From Strobilurus pachycystidiatus (Eukaryota > Basidiomycota > Agaricomycetes > Agaricales > Physalacriaceae): 64,000 nucleotides of DNA. The notes under the pieces are model-generated. The model saw only the letters and a list, made by a program, of their open reading frames with translations, ran no database searches and was not told the origin of the DNA. A program made the translations under genes and the position numbers. The DNA lies in assembly GCA_019915135.1 (NCBI GenBank), contig JAHLMK010000017.1, positions 868,001 through 932,000 on the forward strand. The letters are read 5' to 3'. Below are positions 9,966 to 22,651 of the stretch, one piece after another (the stretch's first letter is position 1; each line of letters opens with the position of its first letter).

Positions 9966-12900
9966 ATGATACCCGATCTCCCCCAGAACCGACGCGCGCC
10001 CGTCCGCATTGACGCTGAGGATGGCCCTTGGAGCGTCAGCGTCGCCGAGTCACCCCACGATACCCGCTCCTACAGTCTTTACATCAAGAGTGCGTTGTCC
10101 AGCATCGTTTTATTCAAATTCCCCCATTTATCTCCCGACAGCCCCGACGCACAATCTGACACTGACCCGGACAGCGGTGGAGATTGTCGAGCTCGATGCC
10201 AAACTACGCGAGAACCACCCGTCCATCAAGCTGCCCGCCCTTCCGCTCGATGCCCAGGCCATCATGAGCATGCCTCCCAAGCGCAAGTCCACCTTCCTCA
10301 ATACCCTCTCGCGGTTGGCGTCCCCCCATGCCAGCAAAACGCGGCGCTTGAACAACACCAGCACACCGTCCACCGTTACCTCACCGCTCGCGTCACCATC
10401 CAAGGAACAATCCGATCCCTTCCAAACGTTTTCGCCGAGTGCCATCACCGCTACTCTCCCCACGACCGTCAACAGCACCGCCCTTGCATCCTATCTCACG
10501 ACCATATCCAACATCCCTGCACTGCGCCAGGCACGCGTATGGAAACGTTTTGTCAGGGTGCGCACCGACGATCTCGAGAGTGTTCGCGTGGAGCGGGCAA
10601 TCAAGCGCGTGAGGTCTGATCTTGCGGCCCACACCGGTCAGGCAATTGCCGAGAAGGACAAAGAAAAGACCCAACGCGAGGATGCTAGTCTGCACGAGGC
10701 GGAAATGCACGAACCGGCCGATGAGAAATCGAAGCCAGCCCCGCCGGACACTCAGACTGGATCAGAGATGGACACAGAAGAGGAAGTGAAGGAGACGGAC
10801 GTCGAGAAGCCTGAAGAGATCGAGCCCTCATCTAAAGAAACTCTGCCGCCGGTCGCTGAGCAACCACCTCCGCCAGCGGAGGAGGAAACACCCAAGACGC
10901 CAGTCACGTCGGAAGCTCCTTCGAATCGCCTTCACCGCTCGCGCTCCGCGGACGCAGACACTTCGGTACGCCTCTCGCGAGCCTTCACTTCTTCCTCCAT
11001 CAATCAAGACGGTGCCTCGTCTCAGACTGACAGGGAGACTGGTGATGAGTCGTCTGTCTCTGGCGCTACGAAACCGAAGAAGAAGCGCTCCATGTCTGTC
11101 GACCCGAAGAAAAAGAGTCGCAAGGTCGTCATCGACGACTTTGAGATGATGCGGGTACTGGGCAAGGGATGTGCTGGGAAGGTTCTGCTCGTCAAACACA
11201 AGTCGACGGCCGACCTCTATGCGCTGAAAGCTATCACCAAGCGCCACGTATTGGCCCACCAGGAGCTGCAGCATACGTTGACAGAGCAAGCAGTTCTCAA
11301 GCGGATGGCCGCGGAGTCGAAAGATCCCTTCGTGGTGAAGCTTTGGTGGAGTTTCCACGACAAGGAGAATTTGTTTTTAGTCATGGCAAGTTGCTTTACG
11401 ACACTCTTCTAGGAGTGACACTTATACTGTGCGCATCCCTAGGATTTCCATCCCGGAGGTGATCTAGCAACTCAACTGGCTCGTTGGGGACGTCTTGGGC
11501 GAGACCGGGCGAGATTTTACGCGGCTGAAATCGTCGAGGGTGTAGAAGGTCTCCATGCTGCTGGTGTCATTTACAGGGATCTCAAGCCGGAGAACATTTT
11601 GATTGGTCAGGATGGACATATCGTCCTGACCGACTTTGGGCTGTCGAAAGAGTTCCCGAGGCGGCCCGCCGCGGTGACTGCCCCGTCAACTCCCTCCGCT
11701 AGTCGGAATGGCTTCGAGGCCCCGTCGACACCTGTCTCGCCTCCCTGGATGAAGGTCGAGAAGGGTGGCGAGCTCGCAGCGGGCTGGCCTGGACAGCCTG
11801 TCGGCCACAGCGATGCAACCACCACGTTCTGCGGAACCGCAGAATATCTTGCCCCAGAGGTGATCCAAGGCTTGTCGTATTCGTACGAGGTTGATTGGTG
11901 GAGCTTTGGCACTATGCTGTTCGAGATGCTCACGGGGATCGTACGTCGCTCAGTCTCTTCTTCATTTCGGTACGCTCTACTGATGAGATACCGGTATTAG
12001 ACGCCATTCTATGCCGGCAACCATTCGGACATGTATGTTCGTGTTCTCCAGGATGAACTTGTTTTCCCGGATGACAGGGCACTTGATCAAGACACGAAGA
12101 GTTTGATCCGAGGCGTAAGTAACATTCCCTTCGTTTGCCAATTGTCTTCTCAATGTATTTTGTAGCTCTTACAACGCAATCCTGGATTGAGGATTTGCGA
12201 GCCTCGGATAAAGCGCCATCCCTATTTCTCCATGATCGACTGGTCGCATGTCTACTACAAGCGCTATATACGTACGTTGAATCTCTTGATGCTATACTTC
12301 TTCCATTCATGTTGTGTTGGCTAGCCCCGTACATTCCTCCAACAAATAATGCCAGTGATACTCAGAACTTCGATGACACTTTCCTCGACATGGAACCTGT
12401 CCTTGATGAGTTTGTCGAAGAGAATGGACAGACAGATACAGACCAGGATAACGACCACACGGATACTGATCGGACTGACGGCGACGAAACCAATACGACG
12501 CCCTCTCAGTCGCGTAGCTCGTCAGTGGCGCCAAACTCTCGTAGTCGAATGCTCGAGGAGGATTCTGTCGATGTCTTCGACGGTTATTCCTTCAAGGGTC
12601 GTCACTCCGTTCTCATCGACGACAACGACGACGATGATGACGAGAGCAGTGAAGACGGTACCGACGAGGACGAGGAGGAGGCATTGGCGCTCAAAGGTCT
12701 TGGCTTGGAGCCTATCACACCTAGAGCAGTGGAAGAGAAGGTTGCGCCGGAGACACCAGAGATACCATCGACTCCAGAAGCCCCAGACATGGATCTGGCA
12801 GAGCCCAAGACACCCGAGGCGCGCCCGGCCACGTTGCCGCCAGACGATGTATTACCTCCTTTGCCCGATTCCCCAGTCGTGTCCACCCCGGCCGAACTGC

Positions 12901-13814
12901 CTGCGGTACCGGAGCTGCCTGCGGTAACGGAGCGTCCGAGCAAGCCGGTCAAGACCGTTACCATTGCCGCCGAGGAAGAGAGGAAGAGCGCAGATCTCGA
13001 CGAGGAGTCCAAGCGACCTGCCAACATCAACGGGAAACCAGCTGTCAACAAGAACGTCACTCGTGTTGTGCGACCTGTTCGCCGCGAGAAGTCTGGTGTT
13101 CACGCGCTGGATCAGTATCTCTCCGATGGCGGAGACGACGGTGCTATCACGGAGCACGACGACGAAGATGACGATTGGGACTTTGTCGAGGCTGGGGATG
13201 GGGAAGACCGCAATGGCAACAACAAAGCCACAAGTCTTTTCGCTCGTGGTGTTGTCGATCGGTACAGATTAGCGGTCTTCCGCAAAGTGTCGACCCCGAC
13301 CCACCGGTCGGTCTCTGGAACCTCGCAGCGCGCGCCTTCTGTTACATCCAACTCGCCAACTTCGAGCCCTACGCAGCGCCGCGGTCGTAACCAAGGGTTG
13401 ACGTTCAGGAAGAACCCCCGACAGTTCTTGAAGCCAAAGTCACCGCCGTCATCGTACTCGAGCAAGTCTAGCAGTATCACCGTCCAGTCTGCTGCCTCGA
13501 CCTCGAGCAAGTACTCCACGACGTCGAGTGCAGGCTTGTTGACGCCATCTCCGTCCATAAGCGGGACTTTGCCCCCGGGATCGCCATCTCTCAAATCCAA
13601 GCAGTCTACGACATCTGTCAGCGGCGCGCTTAGCCTTTCGGACCAGTCCGATACAGTGAACGTCGCGAGCCCCTCGGAATTGGCGAAGAGCACAGATCCT
13701 GAGAACCAGGAGAAGAAGACCAAGAAGCTGAAGAAGTACAAGGAGGGCGCGGAGAAGGTCTTCTCGCTGTTCTCCCCCACACCGCGGCTGCCATCATCCT
13801 CGCAACAACCATAA
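9966..13814 (+). CDS. PX-like/AGC serine-threonine protein kinase, copy A
   Basis: Predicted 1191-residue kinase. Exons: 9966-10089, 10142-11385, 11443-11940, 12001-12114, 12166-12271, 12325-13814. The N-terminal 210 residues resemble a PX fold interrupted by a low-complexity insert (YSLYIK, LTRTAVEIVELDAKLR, then YLTTISNIPALR). A basic Ser-rich linker follows. The kinase domain starts near residue 374 (LGKGCAGKVLLVKHK, ALKAITK, YRDLKPENILI, LTDFGLSKEF). It has a roughly 50-residue insert before the activation-loop end CGTAEYLAPEV. The AGC tail is present: NFDDTFLDMEP and a hydrophobic motif FDGYSFKG near residue 779. A long acidic, Ser/Pro-rich tail ends in a Lys-rich EKVFSLFSPTP block. Intron 2 has a GC donor. 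PX plus AGC recalls SGK3-like architecture (inference). Paralogue of the gene at 51243-54897. Confidence 0.92.
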
Positions 13815-14512
13815 AGATATCGATATTGTTTTCTTATTAGACTTCTAGCGCTATCATTTTGCTGATCAATCTTGTATGCATCTCCATTTTATTATCTTAT
13901 GCTTTGAAGGGACTGGTACCACTCGTTTTCAACACCCTACCTACATCGTACTTACATATTGCTCGTGGATCCCGATTTGAATAATTCTAATAGTGCCCTT
14001 TCTGTGGTCTACTTTGCAATTCCATAGAAGGATACAGAGAAGTGGCACTGGGACGTGGCGGTGTTGGTATGATGACCATGACACACGGTGTCGGATAGTG
14101 AGCTAAACTAGCATTCGGTATGCAATGACGACTAACGCGCTCTTCAGTCGACGCGTCTCAGCTTAGCAACGGAAGCACAAGCACAAAAGGGTATCGAAGA
14201 TTGAATTGTTAGCGCTGAGAGCACACTGTAGTTGAGAAGACGTACACACTGGCAGTCAACAAACACGTAAATGGTCGCAAGTGAGAGTCCCATACTTCGA
14301 AACCAGGCGAAACCTGGTATGGAAGACCAACAAATAGACGAATAGAACGCTACCATGATGATGCACCTCAGATTCCCCGTTTTCACTTGAAGATTTTTCT
14401 CTTACACAGACCCAAAAGGCCGACAACGAATATTTAGCGCAAGTGTTGGCCGAATCTGAATCGTAAAAGCCATCATAGTTTATCGTCGAAAGAACATATA
14501 CATCGGTCTAGC
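13815..14512. other. Convergent intergenic region (3' flanks)
   Basis: It lies between the 3' ends of kinase A and the minus-strand membrane protein. It is AT-richer than the flanking exons and contains no supported gene. Confidence 0.4.
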
Positions 14513-15651
14513 TTACACCTCGAAACTAAGTGCAATAGAGGACCGCCTTTCCACGTCATCTGGAACCCGGACGAGGGTCATGGGCAGGGACATCGAGGTT
14601 CGCGAACTAGGGAGAGCTGGCATGGAGTGCACGGAAGTACGGTCGTGTTCGTTGAGCGAGGGCTGGATCAAAGCAGGGCACGGCTTTTCGTTGCAAGCAC
14701 AACCAGGGAGACACACATGCGATGCTTTCCTTTCGACCTCGGGACGCTGAGAATCTGGAACCCTTCCATGGATGATACGGCGCAGCAGAAAGCGGGCTGG
14801 GAACGGCGAGGGAGATGCATCGATTTCCCGCGTCCAGACCTTTCCGTCAAACATGAACAGTGTGACCAGAGTGATGAGAACAAGACCGAGACTGTAAGCA
14901 GCCACTGCGATGGTGTTGGTCAAGACAAGAACAAGGCGCCGGAAGATCACACTTACTGATGATCGTGTTTGCAAGTATTAGCATTTGGAGAGCAAAGAAA
15001 GATTTGATAATTGTCTCATTTTTCGATTTGAGGTCGACGCCGAGGATGTATAGACTCAAGACTGAGTTTGGCATCCAGGTGAGTATTGTGGGGAAAATCT
15101 GGTGTGTGCTTACTAGCAATGAAAGGGAATAGCAGAAGGAGGCCCATGATCTCCCAGCCGACAGTTTGATGTCTTCCGAAGAGTTCTTTCTGATACGCAC
15201 TGTGCTGTTTGATGAATTTGGATCAGAATGACCGCTAGGACAACATACGAGGCGACAGAGTGGATCAAGATGACAGCTTGAACAACTATCATCAGGACCG
15301 TGCCGCTACTGTGCAGAAAGCTGCGATGAACAGGAATCGAGAGAGCGATGCAAGCCAAGCAGATGAGAGAAATCAAGCCTAAGTTCGAGTTGAAAACACG
15401 ACTGAGTGACGAGGTATAGTTCAGACCTAGAGCAAGCCTGCGAAAGTGTTTGAATAGAATGAACATAGCGAAAGCGAGCGTGAATGCGTAGAGAGCGAGC
15501 GTGGGTAGTCGTAGATGGTCGTGGTTTGAGCGAAAGAAGTGAATGCTGACCAAGAAACGCGTGACGTCAGGACGGCAACGCAGACAGACACATATACTCG
15601 TCTTTCCAGCTCCTTTAGCCTGCAGTGTTCAGATTGAGTTTTTGGAGGCAT
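14513..15651 (-). CDS. Multi-pass membrane protein of unknown function
   Basis: Predicted 313-residue integral membrane protein. Exons: 15651-15590, 15545-15249, 15199-15114, 15061-14957, 14904-14513. Five to seven hydrophobic segments are visible, among them LALYAFTLAFAMFILF, LGLISLICLACIAL, TVLMIVVQAVILIHSV, MGLLLLFPFIAILSLYI and AAYSLGLVLITLVTLFMF. A polar C-terminal tail of about 100 residues with many Ser/Pro follows. The layout (membrane bundle then cytoplasmic tail) resembles orphan fungal seven-helix proteins, but I see no pheromone-receptor or other receptor signature. The first splice donor (after GTATATGT) is the weakest junction. Confidence 0.62.
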
Positions 15652-15937
15652 ATCATCTCAATGATTCTCAAATAATGGTACGTGTAGAAACGCGTCGTCT
15701 AATAAAAGGACCAATGCCGTACTAGGCTGTGGCCCCTCCGGTGCTCATGAAAATTGCATGAAAGGTATTAACCGATATTATCATGGCCTCAACAATGATG
15801 AATAGCTGTCTTAGAGCGGGTACATCGCGGATCCCGCCACCAACCTCGACCACGTGTCATGCATGCGAGCGCGAGTGAGTCACAGTGTGACGATCACGCC
15901 TTTGTTGACCTTTTGCTTCCGTTCCCCGGTGTGGCCC

Positions 15938-18803
15938 ATGGAAAAACGAATCCTGCGCATTCTGTACACCGTCAACGCCGGACACTACATTCTTGCGCGG
16001 TCGCCATCTCCCATCGAAATCACCCTCATCAACACCAGCCCAGACGGCAGCGGAGACGCACGATATGGCTCGGTCTCGTTGAAGCGCTGTCTCGGCATCA
16101 TCTGCCAGTCCAGCCCCGAGATATTCCAGGACCTGTACCAGAACAGCACACGCGATTTCTCGGTGTACCTACTGGATCCATTGGAGGCAGACACAGCACC
16201 AGAGCAGGTCAATATCGCGGACAATGGCGAATCGAGTCGGGCAGCGGTGACGCAGGGGCGCGGTGTGGCGGTGGGCATGGGGCTGATGTCCTGGGGTCTG
16301 GAGTCGGAGGAAAGCGAGGAAGCTTGTGCGAACGGAACCTTGACGAAGCTGCCGAATGGGTCTGTCGCGTTGGAAGTCGTATTGGCTCTTCGAGAAGTGA
16401 GTCGCGCGTAAATGTCAACGTTCTCATATCTAAGCTATCTGAAGACAGTCAGAATGTCGAAGAAGTCGCTTCCTGGTGCAAAGAAACAAGCGCCGAAACG
16501 TATGTCCAGCCGAGACCACAGCTTCTCTTCCCTCATCTTTTCCAGGAGTAGCCAAGGATCCTGAAACTCTGGCCACCATTGAAGCCATCCGCGCCCGGCA
16601 GGCACGCGAAGCCTCCCTTCCTCCTCCGAAGCCTAAACCCCAGCACAAACCTGAACCACTGCCTAAGATACGAACTGAGGCGGACAAGATATACTACAAC
16701 GCAAACATCCGTATCGACCCATCCAAGAAATCAGCGGCTTCTGGAAGCAGGCCCTGGCCGTCTGTCCCAGCCACCAGGTCATCTTTCACAACGCGCTCCA
16801 TCAGTCTCCCCGTTGCCGTGGCGCCAATGCCTCAAGCGTCCACATCCCGCTTAGAGGGCCCGGCTGAACTCGCATCTGATCCGGCTACTTCCTCTGCATC
16901 GACATCAACAGCCGCTGCTGCTCCGCCTATAGTGTCTGAGATTCCAAAGCGAACTCATGCAGCCTTCACGAATAAGCCACTGCGCCGAGCGCCCGCTCCA
17001 CATCTATGGCCAAAGCCTGCCACTCCACCACCTCAACCTATAGATCCTTCGGTTCTCCCCCAGCTGCTTTCTATCCTGACGGGGACTCCAGCTTCCGAGG
17101 CCCATCTTCCCCAAAATGCAGCCTTGCTTGCAGCCCTGGGTTCCATTGATGCAAATACCTCGGGAGATGGCAATCCAGCCCTCTTACGAGCTTTGCAAGT
17201 TCTTCTAACCTCCCCTCCCCCCGTGGAATCCTCGCAATCTTCTCCGCCTCCGCCTCCTCCCCCCGCATCCGAACCAACTCCCACTGACAAAGAGAATGTT
17301 AATCCCACTGTAAATAGAAGATCCTCGGAGGGAAAATCAACGCCTCTCAGCTCTACAGCTTCCTCAGCACCAGCCGCGGATACCGCAGTTGGCAGCACTG
17401 ATGGCACCGGAAGAAAGCGAACATTAAGCGACTTTCTGGAGAGAAATACTCCACGTCTTGGCCAAGAGCCTTTTACATCACCTGTCCGCCCCCCACCTTC
17501 GAGACGCGTCGATACAGGCGGCTCTATAGGGCAACCAATCTTCATCCCGGATTCCCCACAATCGTCCCGGATCTCTGCATCATCGCCTGTCAAGCCACCG
17601 GCTTCCAAACCCAAGAGATATGTCCTTCCCGCGTGGGCACGAACCGAAACCGCTCTCAAACCCCGCCTCTCAAATGATGCAAGTCAGTTGGAGGAGAAAA
17701 AGCGCATGGAACAGGAGAAGCAGAGAACGGAGAAGGAGCAAAAGGCGCGAGAAAAAAGGAGGGAGATGCGCAGGAAGAAAGGGGACCCGTTGAGTAGTGA
17801 TGTGACTGCAAACTCTGAAGACGCGTCTCCCTCTCCATCCGCTTCCACTCCATCCGCTTCCACTCCCGCGGTAGCTGCTACTCCTGCGCCTCAAACACCA
17901 CCCGCTTCGCCACGCGCGTCTGTTGTGTCTGCATGTGGCAACCATGCAATTTCGAGCATCTTCAGCACTCCAAAAAGAGCTCGATCTTCTCGTATATCCC
18001 CCGCCACACCAGTTCCCTGCACACCGCCAAGGAGGAGAGACAATCCACAGAGCTCCTCGACGCCTTTGTCGTCTTCTCTTTTCACTCCGCTCGGCTGGGG
18101 GACGCCACTTGGAGGAGGAGGAGATGCTATATTCTCACCTTTATCGACGAAGACACTCACGATCATCAAACCTAATACAGAGGCGGAGGAGGACGACGAT
18201 AAGATGACGGAGACAAATGGCACCCCATCCAGTATACCCGTTGCAAGTGATGACGAAGACGTGCCGACGAGCAGTACTAGACCGGAGAACGCGTCTGAAG
18301 AGGACTCGACGTTGGAATCAGATCGCAAGGAGTTCTGGGCTGGTCTCCCGCCATCTTCCCCCATGCAAGCCAGCAGTCCACTCCTTCCAGACCTGGGGTT
18401 ACCAGACGTAGACGAAGATGACATTCCCATCGCCACATCCGACGCAGGCTTCGACACGCTGCTAGACGACGAGGAGATGGGGATGGACGTAGCCGAGCCC
18501 AGTTCTGAAATGGACGTCCTAGACATGTTCACCAATTTGAACTCGATGGGGAGCGACAACTTTTCGCCTGCCGAGAACGTCAACGCGCTGAGTGACTTGG
18601 ATTTCACGGAGGAGTTTTGGGCGTCTGTTGGTGGGAAGCCGCTTATTGGTGTTGGTGGGGACTCGGAGCAGGAAGGGGGATTGGACTTTGGGTTTGGCAC
18701 TCTCGAGCATGATGAGCCGGTTGACGGGATTCTGGATCATCAGTTCGACCCGGTCCAGCTGGCGGAGCAGGTGCAGACCCTGTTTAGTGGCTGCTTGATG
18801 TAA
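15938..18803 (+). CDS. Spt21/Ams2-type regulator of histone gene transcription
   Basis: Predicted 923-residue nuclear protein. Exons: 15938-16396, 16445-16499, 16546-18803. The N-terminal 150 residues match the Ams2/Spt21 N-terminal domain as I know it: LRILYTVNAGHYILARSP, YGSVSLKRCLGIICQSSPE, RDFSVYLLDPLE, GMGLMSWGLE and the closing ALEVVLALRE. The large exon holds KDPETLATIEAIRARQAR, a KRTLSDFLERN block and the conserved KRYVLPAWARTETA motif. An acidic and Ser/Pro-rich C-terminal half follows. In yeasts these proteins activate histone genes in S phase. No GATA zinc finger (CxxC...CxxC) is visible, so this looks Spt21-like rather than Ams2-like. The ATG at 15938 has a strong context (cccATGG); an in-frame ATG exists at 15854. 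Confidence 0.78.
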
Positions 18804-19087
18804 ATTTAGTTGTAATATTCCTTATTGCTTTGACGAATTATCGATGCTTTCGGATTGTACTCGAAGCTCCCCAGGTCTAGACAAATCAATTGCAATTGCG
18901 CACAGAAGTGATTGCCTCTACTCTATGCTTTCGACATGCACTTCAGCTTTCGGTTTAGCCTCTCCTCTGTACTGCAGTAAACCGTTGCAACAATCAAACA
19001 CAACTAAAGCGGTATTAGGATTGAACCCGGTTCTATACATGTCATTAAGAAGAACGGCTTGTGTGTATACTAGTAAATTCATCTAAT

Positions 19088-20362
19088 TCAATTCTCAATG
19101 ATACCCTCAATCCACTCCAATAAGTCGTTGTTCACCTCCCGCGGTTTCTGTACGATCAACCAATGTCCCGCGTCGTAATCTTGGAAGGTGTAATTTGCGG
19201 CGTATCCGAAGAGTGATGCACGCTGTGTCGCGGGAACACAAACATAGTCGCGCGAACCGCCTCCGTAGAAGACGGGTTTGGTGATGTTGTATGCGGAAAG
19301 AGGTATGCCTGTGTGTTCAGGTCAGAAGGAGAATAGGTAAGCGCAAAATCCAGCGCACCTTGGTTATCGAGAGAGTCGATGCCGGACGTCATAGTTTTGT
19401 ACCAGTTGAGGGTAGCCGTGATGTCTGATGAGAAGAAGTCCTTCTTGCTGGTGTCATATTCCTGATGTGCAACGACGACAAGTCAGTAAAGGTGTTGAAG
19501 AAGAATCGACCAACGAGTGAGACCAACCTTCTTGGATAAGAAGCTGTCCGTCTTTGAGCCAGCCTCAAGCCACGCTTGCAGAGCACCGTGGGGCGAGAAA
19601 TGTGGGATTGACAATCGAGGATCCGCAGAAAACAAAAGTGACCAGAAGGAATCGGGATTGGCTTGGATGAGTTGTGTCGCGTTGTCGTGCGAGAGGAATT
19701 CCCAGTAGCCCCATTCGTCGTAGCCTACGGCAGCTTTGGACTGGAAGGAAAGGCGTAAGTAAACGGAATGAAAAGGATACTCGGACTGAGAATTCACTTG
19801 CGCTTCAAACTCCTCGTAGATCAAAGGAACGGGAGGAAGATATCCGACGGCATATAAGGCAAAGCCAAGGAAACGGTTTTCATAATAGTTCGCTAGACGA
19901 CTAGTTATTTTGGCTCCCCTACTGATAGTCAGCGTCGAGGTCACTCGAATCTCAGTAGGGCAGTCACCAGTCGTGTCCGACGGCAATGACATCCTCGACT
20001 TGTTCATGCTCCAATATGTCGACTATATCCTTGGTAAGCAGACTGCTCCTGTAGGCTTCAGTTTCCAGAGGTTTGGCTGTACCGCCGTAGCCCAGCATGT
20101 CCGGGACGATGATCCCGAATCCGCGGGAGGAGAAGTAGTCGATCTGGTAGCGCCAGTCGTACGCGCTGCTGGGCCAACCGTGCAGGAATATGAGGTACGG
20201 CTTGTCAGCATCACGAGGTGGCGTGGAGTAGTAGTGGTAGTTCAATCCACGCGAGACATTGAAGTTTGTCTGCGAAAGCGCGTCTAGTCCATGCGGAACG
20301 GAGGACGCGTAGCTGAGGCATAGGAGCAGTGTTATGAACGAGACGAGGCGGAGGGCAAACAT
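19088..20362 (-). CDS. Secreted epoxide-hydrolase-like alpha/beta hydrolase
   Basis: Predicted 350-residue enzyme. Exons: 20362-19968, 19918-19798, 19740-19528, 19461-19359, 19308-19088. The ATG at 20362 begins a typical signal peptide (MFALRLVSFITLLLCLSYAS); the in-frame codon 12 bases upstream is GTG. Epoxide-hydrolase landmarks: oxyanion motif HGWP (FLHGWPSSAYDW), nucleophile Asp in GHDWGA, an acid Asp in GGGSRDYV and the catalytic His in DAGHW. A lid segment contains AVGYDEWGYWEF. Such enzymes open epoxides to diols, often for detoxification or fatty-acid epoxides; here the secretion signal points to an extracellular or vacuolar role. The second intron (19797-19741) is 57 bases, a multiple of three and free of stops. 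Confidence 0.88.
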
Positions 20363-20400
20363 CTTCGAAGACACAATCCAGAAGGAGCGGCCAGGAGTGA

Positions 20401-20408
20401 CTTTTATA
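20401..20408 (-). promoter_or_regulatory. TATA box of the epoxide-hydrolase-like gene
   Basis: TATAAAAG on the minus strand, 39 bases upstream of the ATG at 20362, a short but plausible distance for a leader of about 10 bases or more. It supports the internal ATG as start. Confidence 0.5.
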
Positions 20409-20762
20409 GTGTCTCCCTCGGCCTCGGAAGGACATCATGAAGTTTACAAAGATTAGGAATGGTCCGCGCCTGGCAACAATGAATGAATGAATGCATCTTC
20501 GTGATGCTGACCCGAGGCGGCCGAGGGCGGCCTAGTCACCAGTCTGATTGTGAGGTCGATGGAAAGGGCGGGGTGATATTGTGATGTCCAGTCTTACTCA
20601 TCGCCGATAGCCTGGCATCTGATATATGACCGGTATGTACGCATACTTTACGCGTACATCTCATGGCAAGATTGTGGCAAGACGATGAAGATATAACGTC
20701 AGAGAAGGAGGCAGTGTCAATAACTGTCAACAATTTCATCTTACCGCTCGACCACCACCATC

Positions 20763-21874
20763 ATGCTTCAACTCGCGCGGAGGCGGTTCAGCCGTACGGC
20801 CTGCGCTCTCCATGAAAACCCGCTAGTGAGGCGGACCACTCCCTGTTCATTCACTTTGTCTGATTTCGAAGGGCCTTCCCAGACGTCCTGCTCCTCCGGA
20901 AATGCCGCGACGTTCTCTGCCTGGTAAACGCGGTATCCCCAATGTCAAAAAGGTCCTGGCTGTAGCAAGCGGCAAAGGCGGAGTAGGCAAGAGTACCGTG
21001 GCTGGTACGTGCTCCCCGTCATTCACTCGGTACACCTCATGCTCACTCTTCCATGCAGTCAATCTCGCGTTTTCTCTTGCAAAACTGCGTCTACGCGTCG
21101 GTATATTGGATCTCGATATCTTTGGACCATCTGTGCCGACACTCATGGGACTGGCGAACAGCCTAGAGCCGCATCTCACAGACAGTGCGCATAACAATTC
21201 GTTCCTTCTACTCTTAGTAACACCCATTCAGGCGGTGCCCTACTCCCCATTACGAATCACGGTCTACCTACCATGTCAATGGGCTACCTCGTCCCCAACA
21301 AACCAGACACAGCGATCGTCTGGCGCGGTCTCATGGTACAAAAAGCCGTTCAACAGCTGCTCTTCGACGTTGACTGGGGCGAACTCGATATTCTCGTCCT
21401 AGACATGCCACCTGGTACTGGCGATGTCCAACTGACGTTAGGCCAACTCGTTAACGTCGATGGTGCTTATGCTCCCAGGTTCTCTCGCATCTATGCTCAC
21501 GTCTCTCAGGCTCTGTCATTGTATCAACTCCCCAAGACGTAGCTCTCACCGACGTCAACAAAGGTGTTGCTATGTTCCGCAAAGTGAACGTGCCCATTTC
21601 GGGCATAGTTCTCAACCAATCTCACTTCGTCTGTGGGAATTGTTCTACGCCACACTACCTCTTTGGACCCCCGGATGGATTCCGCGCGGCTGCTGGGCGC
21701 TTAGGTGTCGACGTTCTGGCTGAGCTGCCCTTGGTTCCTGGCGTTAGCACCGGTGGAGACAGCGGTGTTCCGTATGCGCTCGTTGCGGACAAGGATAGCA
21801 ATGGGGAAAGCTGGAATGAGTCCATGATGAGTGTAGCACGGAGGATACAGGCTTCTCTCGGTCTCCAAGGATAG
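20763..21874 (+). CDS. IND1: Mitochondrial iron-sulfur protein Ind1/NUBPL (Mrp/NBP35 P-loop ATPase)
   Basis: Predicted 305-residue P-loop protein that delivers Fe-S clusters to respiratory complex I. Exons: 20763-20825, 20872-21004, 21059-21184, 21232-21462, 21510-21874. The N-terminus is Arg-rich without acids ([18 protein letters not shown]), as expected for a mitochondrial presequence. Next come [20 protein letters not shown], the deviant Walker A motif [23 protein letters not shown], the LDMPPGTGD block, and the cluster-binding CxxC in [14 protein letters not shown]. Length and order match NUBPL rather than cytosolic Nbp35, which carries extra N-terminal cysteines. Confidence 0.93.
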
Positions 21875-22651
21875 CTGGGCTGGTGACTCTTGGATGGCAT
21901 TTGGCTCGTTGCCGACCACCATGACGTTGAATGCCAACCTTCTTCCTTTTTTCCATCCAGCACTCTCTACGAGACGAGCTCGAATTACCAGAGTCCATAC
22001 AAGACTTGCCGATCCGTGCTTGCTCCACAGGCTATACAGCACGTCGTCAATGCAGATCGTTCAAGACATCGCTACTGTGTACCCTTGCTTCTCATCGATT
22101 CAAATTGCGTCGCTCCCTCGAATCAACATGCGAGATCACGTCGCACAGACTGCAAGCTACGAACACTCTTTGTGACGCATTCATGATTCCGTATTGTCGC
22201 GCAGGCTTTTCGCGTACGAGAGCGAGTGAGAATGCGCGACCGACGTTAACCGCTCGAGTCCGGGAGGATGTGGGCATCTCGGATAGCGGGTCGAAGTTTG
22301 AACAGGGGACTCCCACTCTTCAAACCAATATCAGAACTGTCTGAGCGGGCGCAAAGACCAGCATGCAGCATACGAAAAGTGGGGACTGCAATAGCAATTT
22401 TGGACTATTCGGCCGATGATAATAGCAGTGACAATGACAGTACAGCTCAATGTCTTACATTAATAGTTTTCTAAGACTACCTTTGCGCGGAAGCATGCGA
22501 GGTTGAGACCCATAAGAGACTCAGACAGAGAGAGGGAATCTCGTCGCGATCGCCGGTCGAATTCCCCGGAAGACCGAAAGGAGACAGGCAAGCGGAAGCA
22601 ATACCCGTTTAGAGCTCTCCCTGACTCCCACCACCAACTTTCGACATAGCC
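21875..22651. other. Intergenic region between Ind1 and Dsc3 genes
   Basis: Several medium open frames overlap here but none has domain content or consistent splice sites. Expected to hold the Ind1 3' UTR and the Dsc3 promoter. No RNA gene recognised. Confidence 0.4.

Noticed and set aside
12602..13780. Long minus-strand frames inside kinase A (and similar ones inside kinase B)
   Set aside because: Shadows caused by Ser/Asp/Glu-rich coding sequence on the plus strand.
20363..20374. Longer epoxide hydrolase start at 20374
   Set aside because: The codon is GTG, and the signal peptide begins cleanly at the ATG at 20362.
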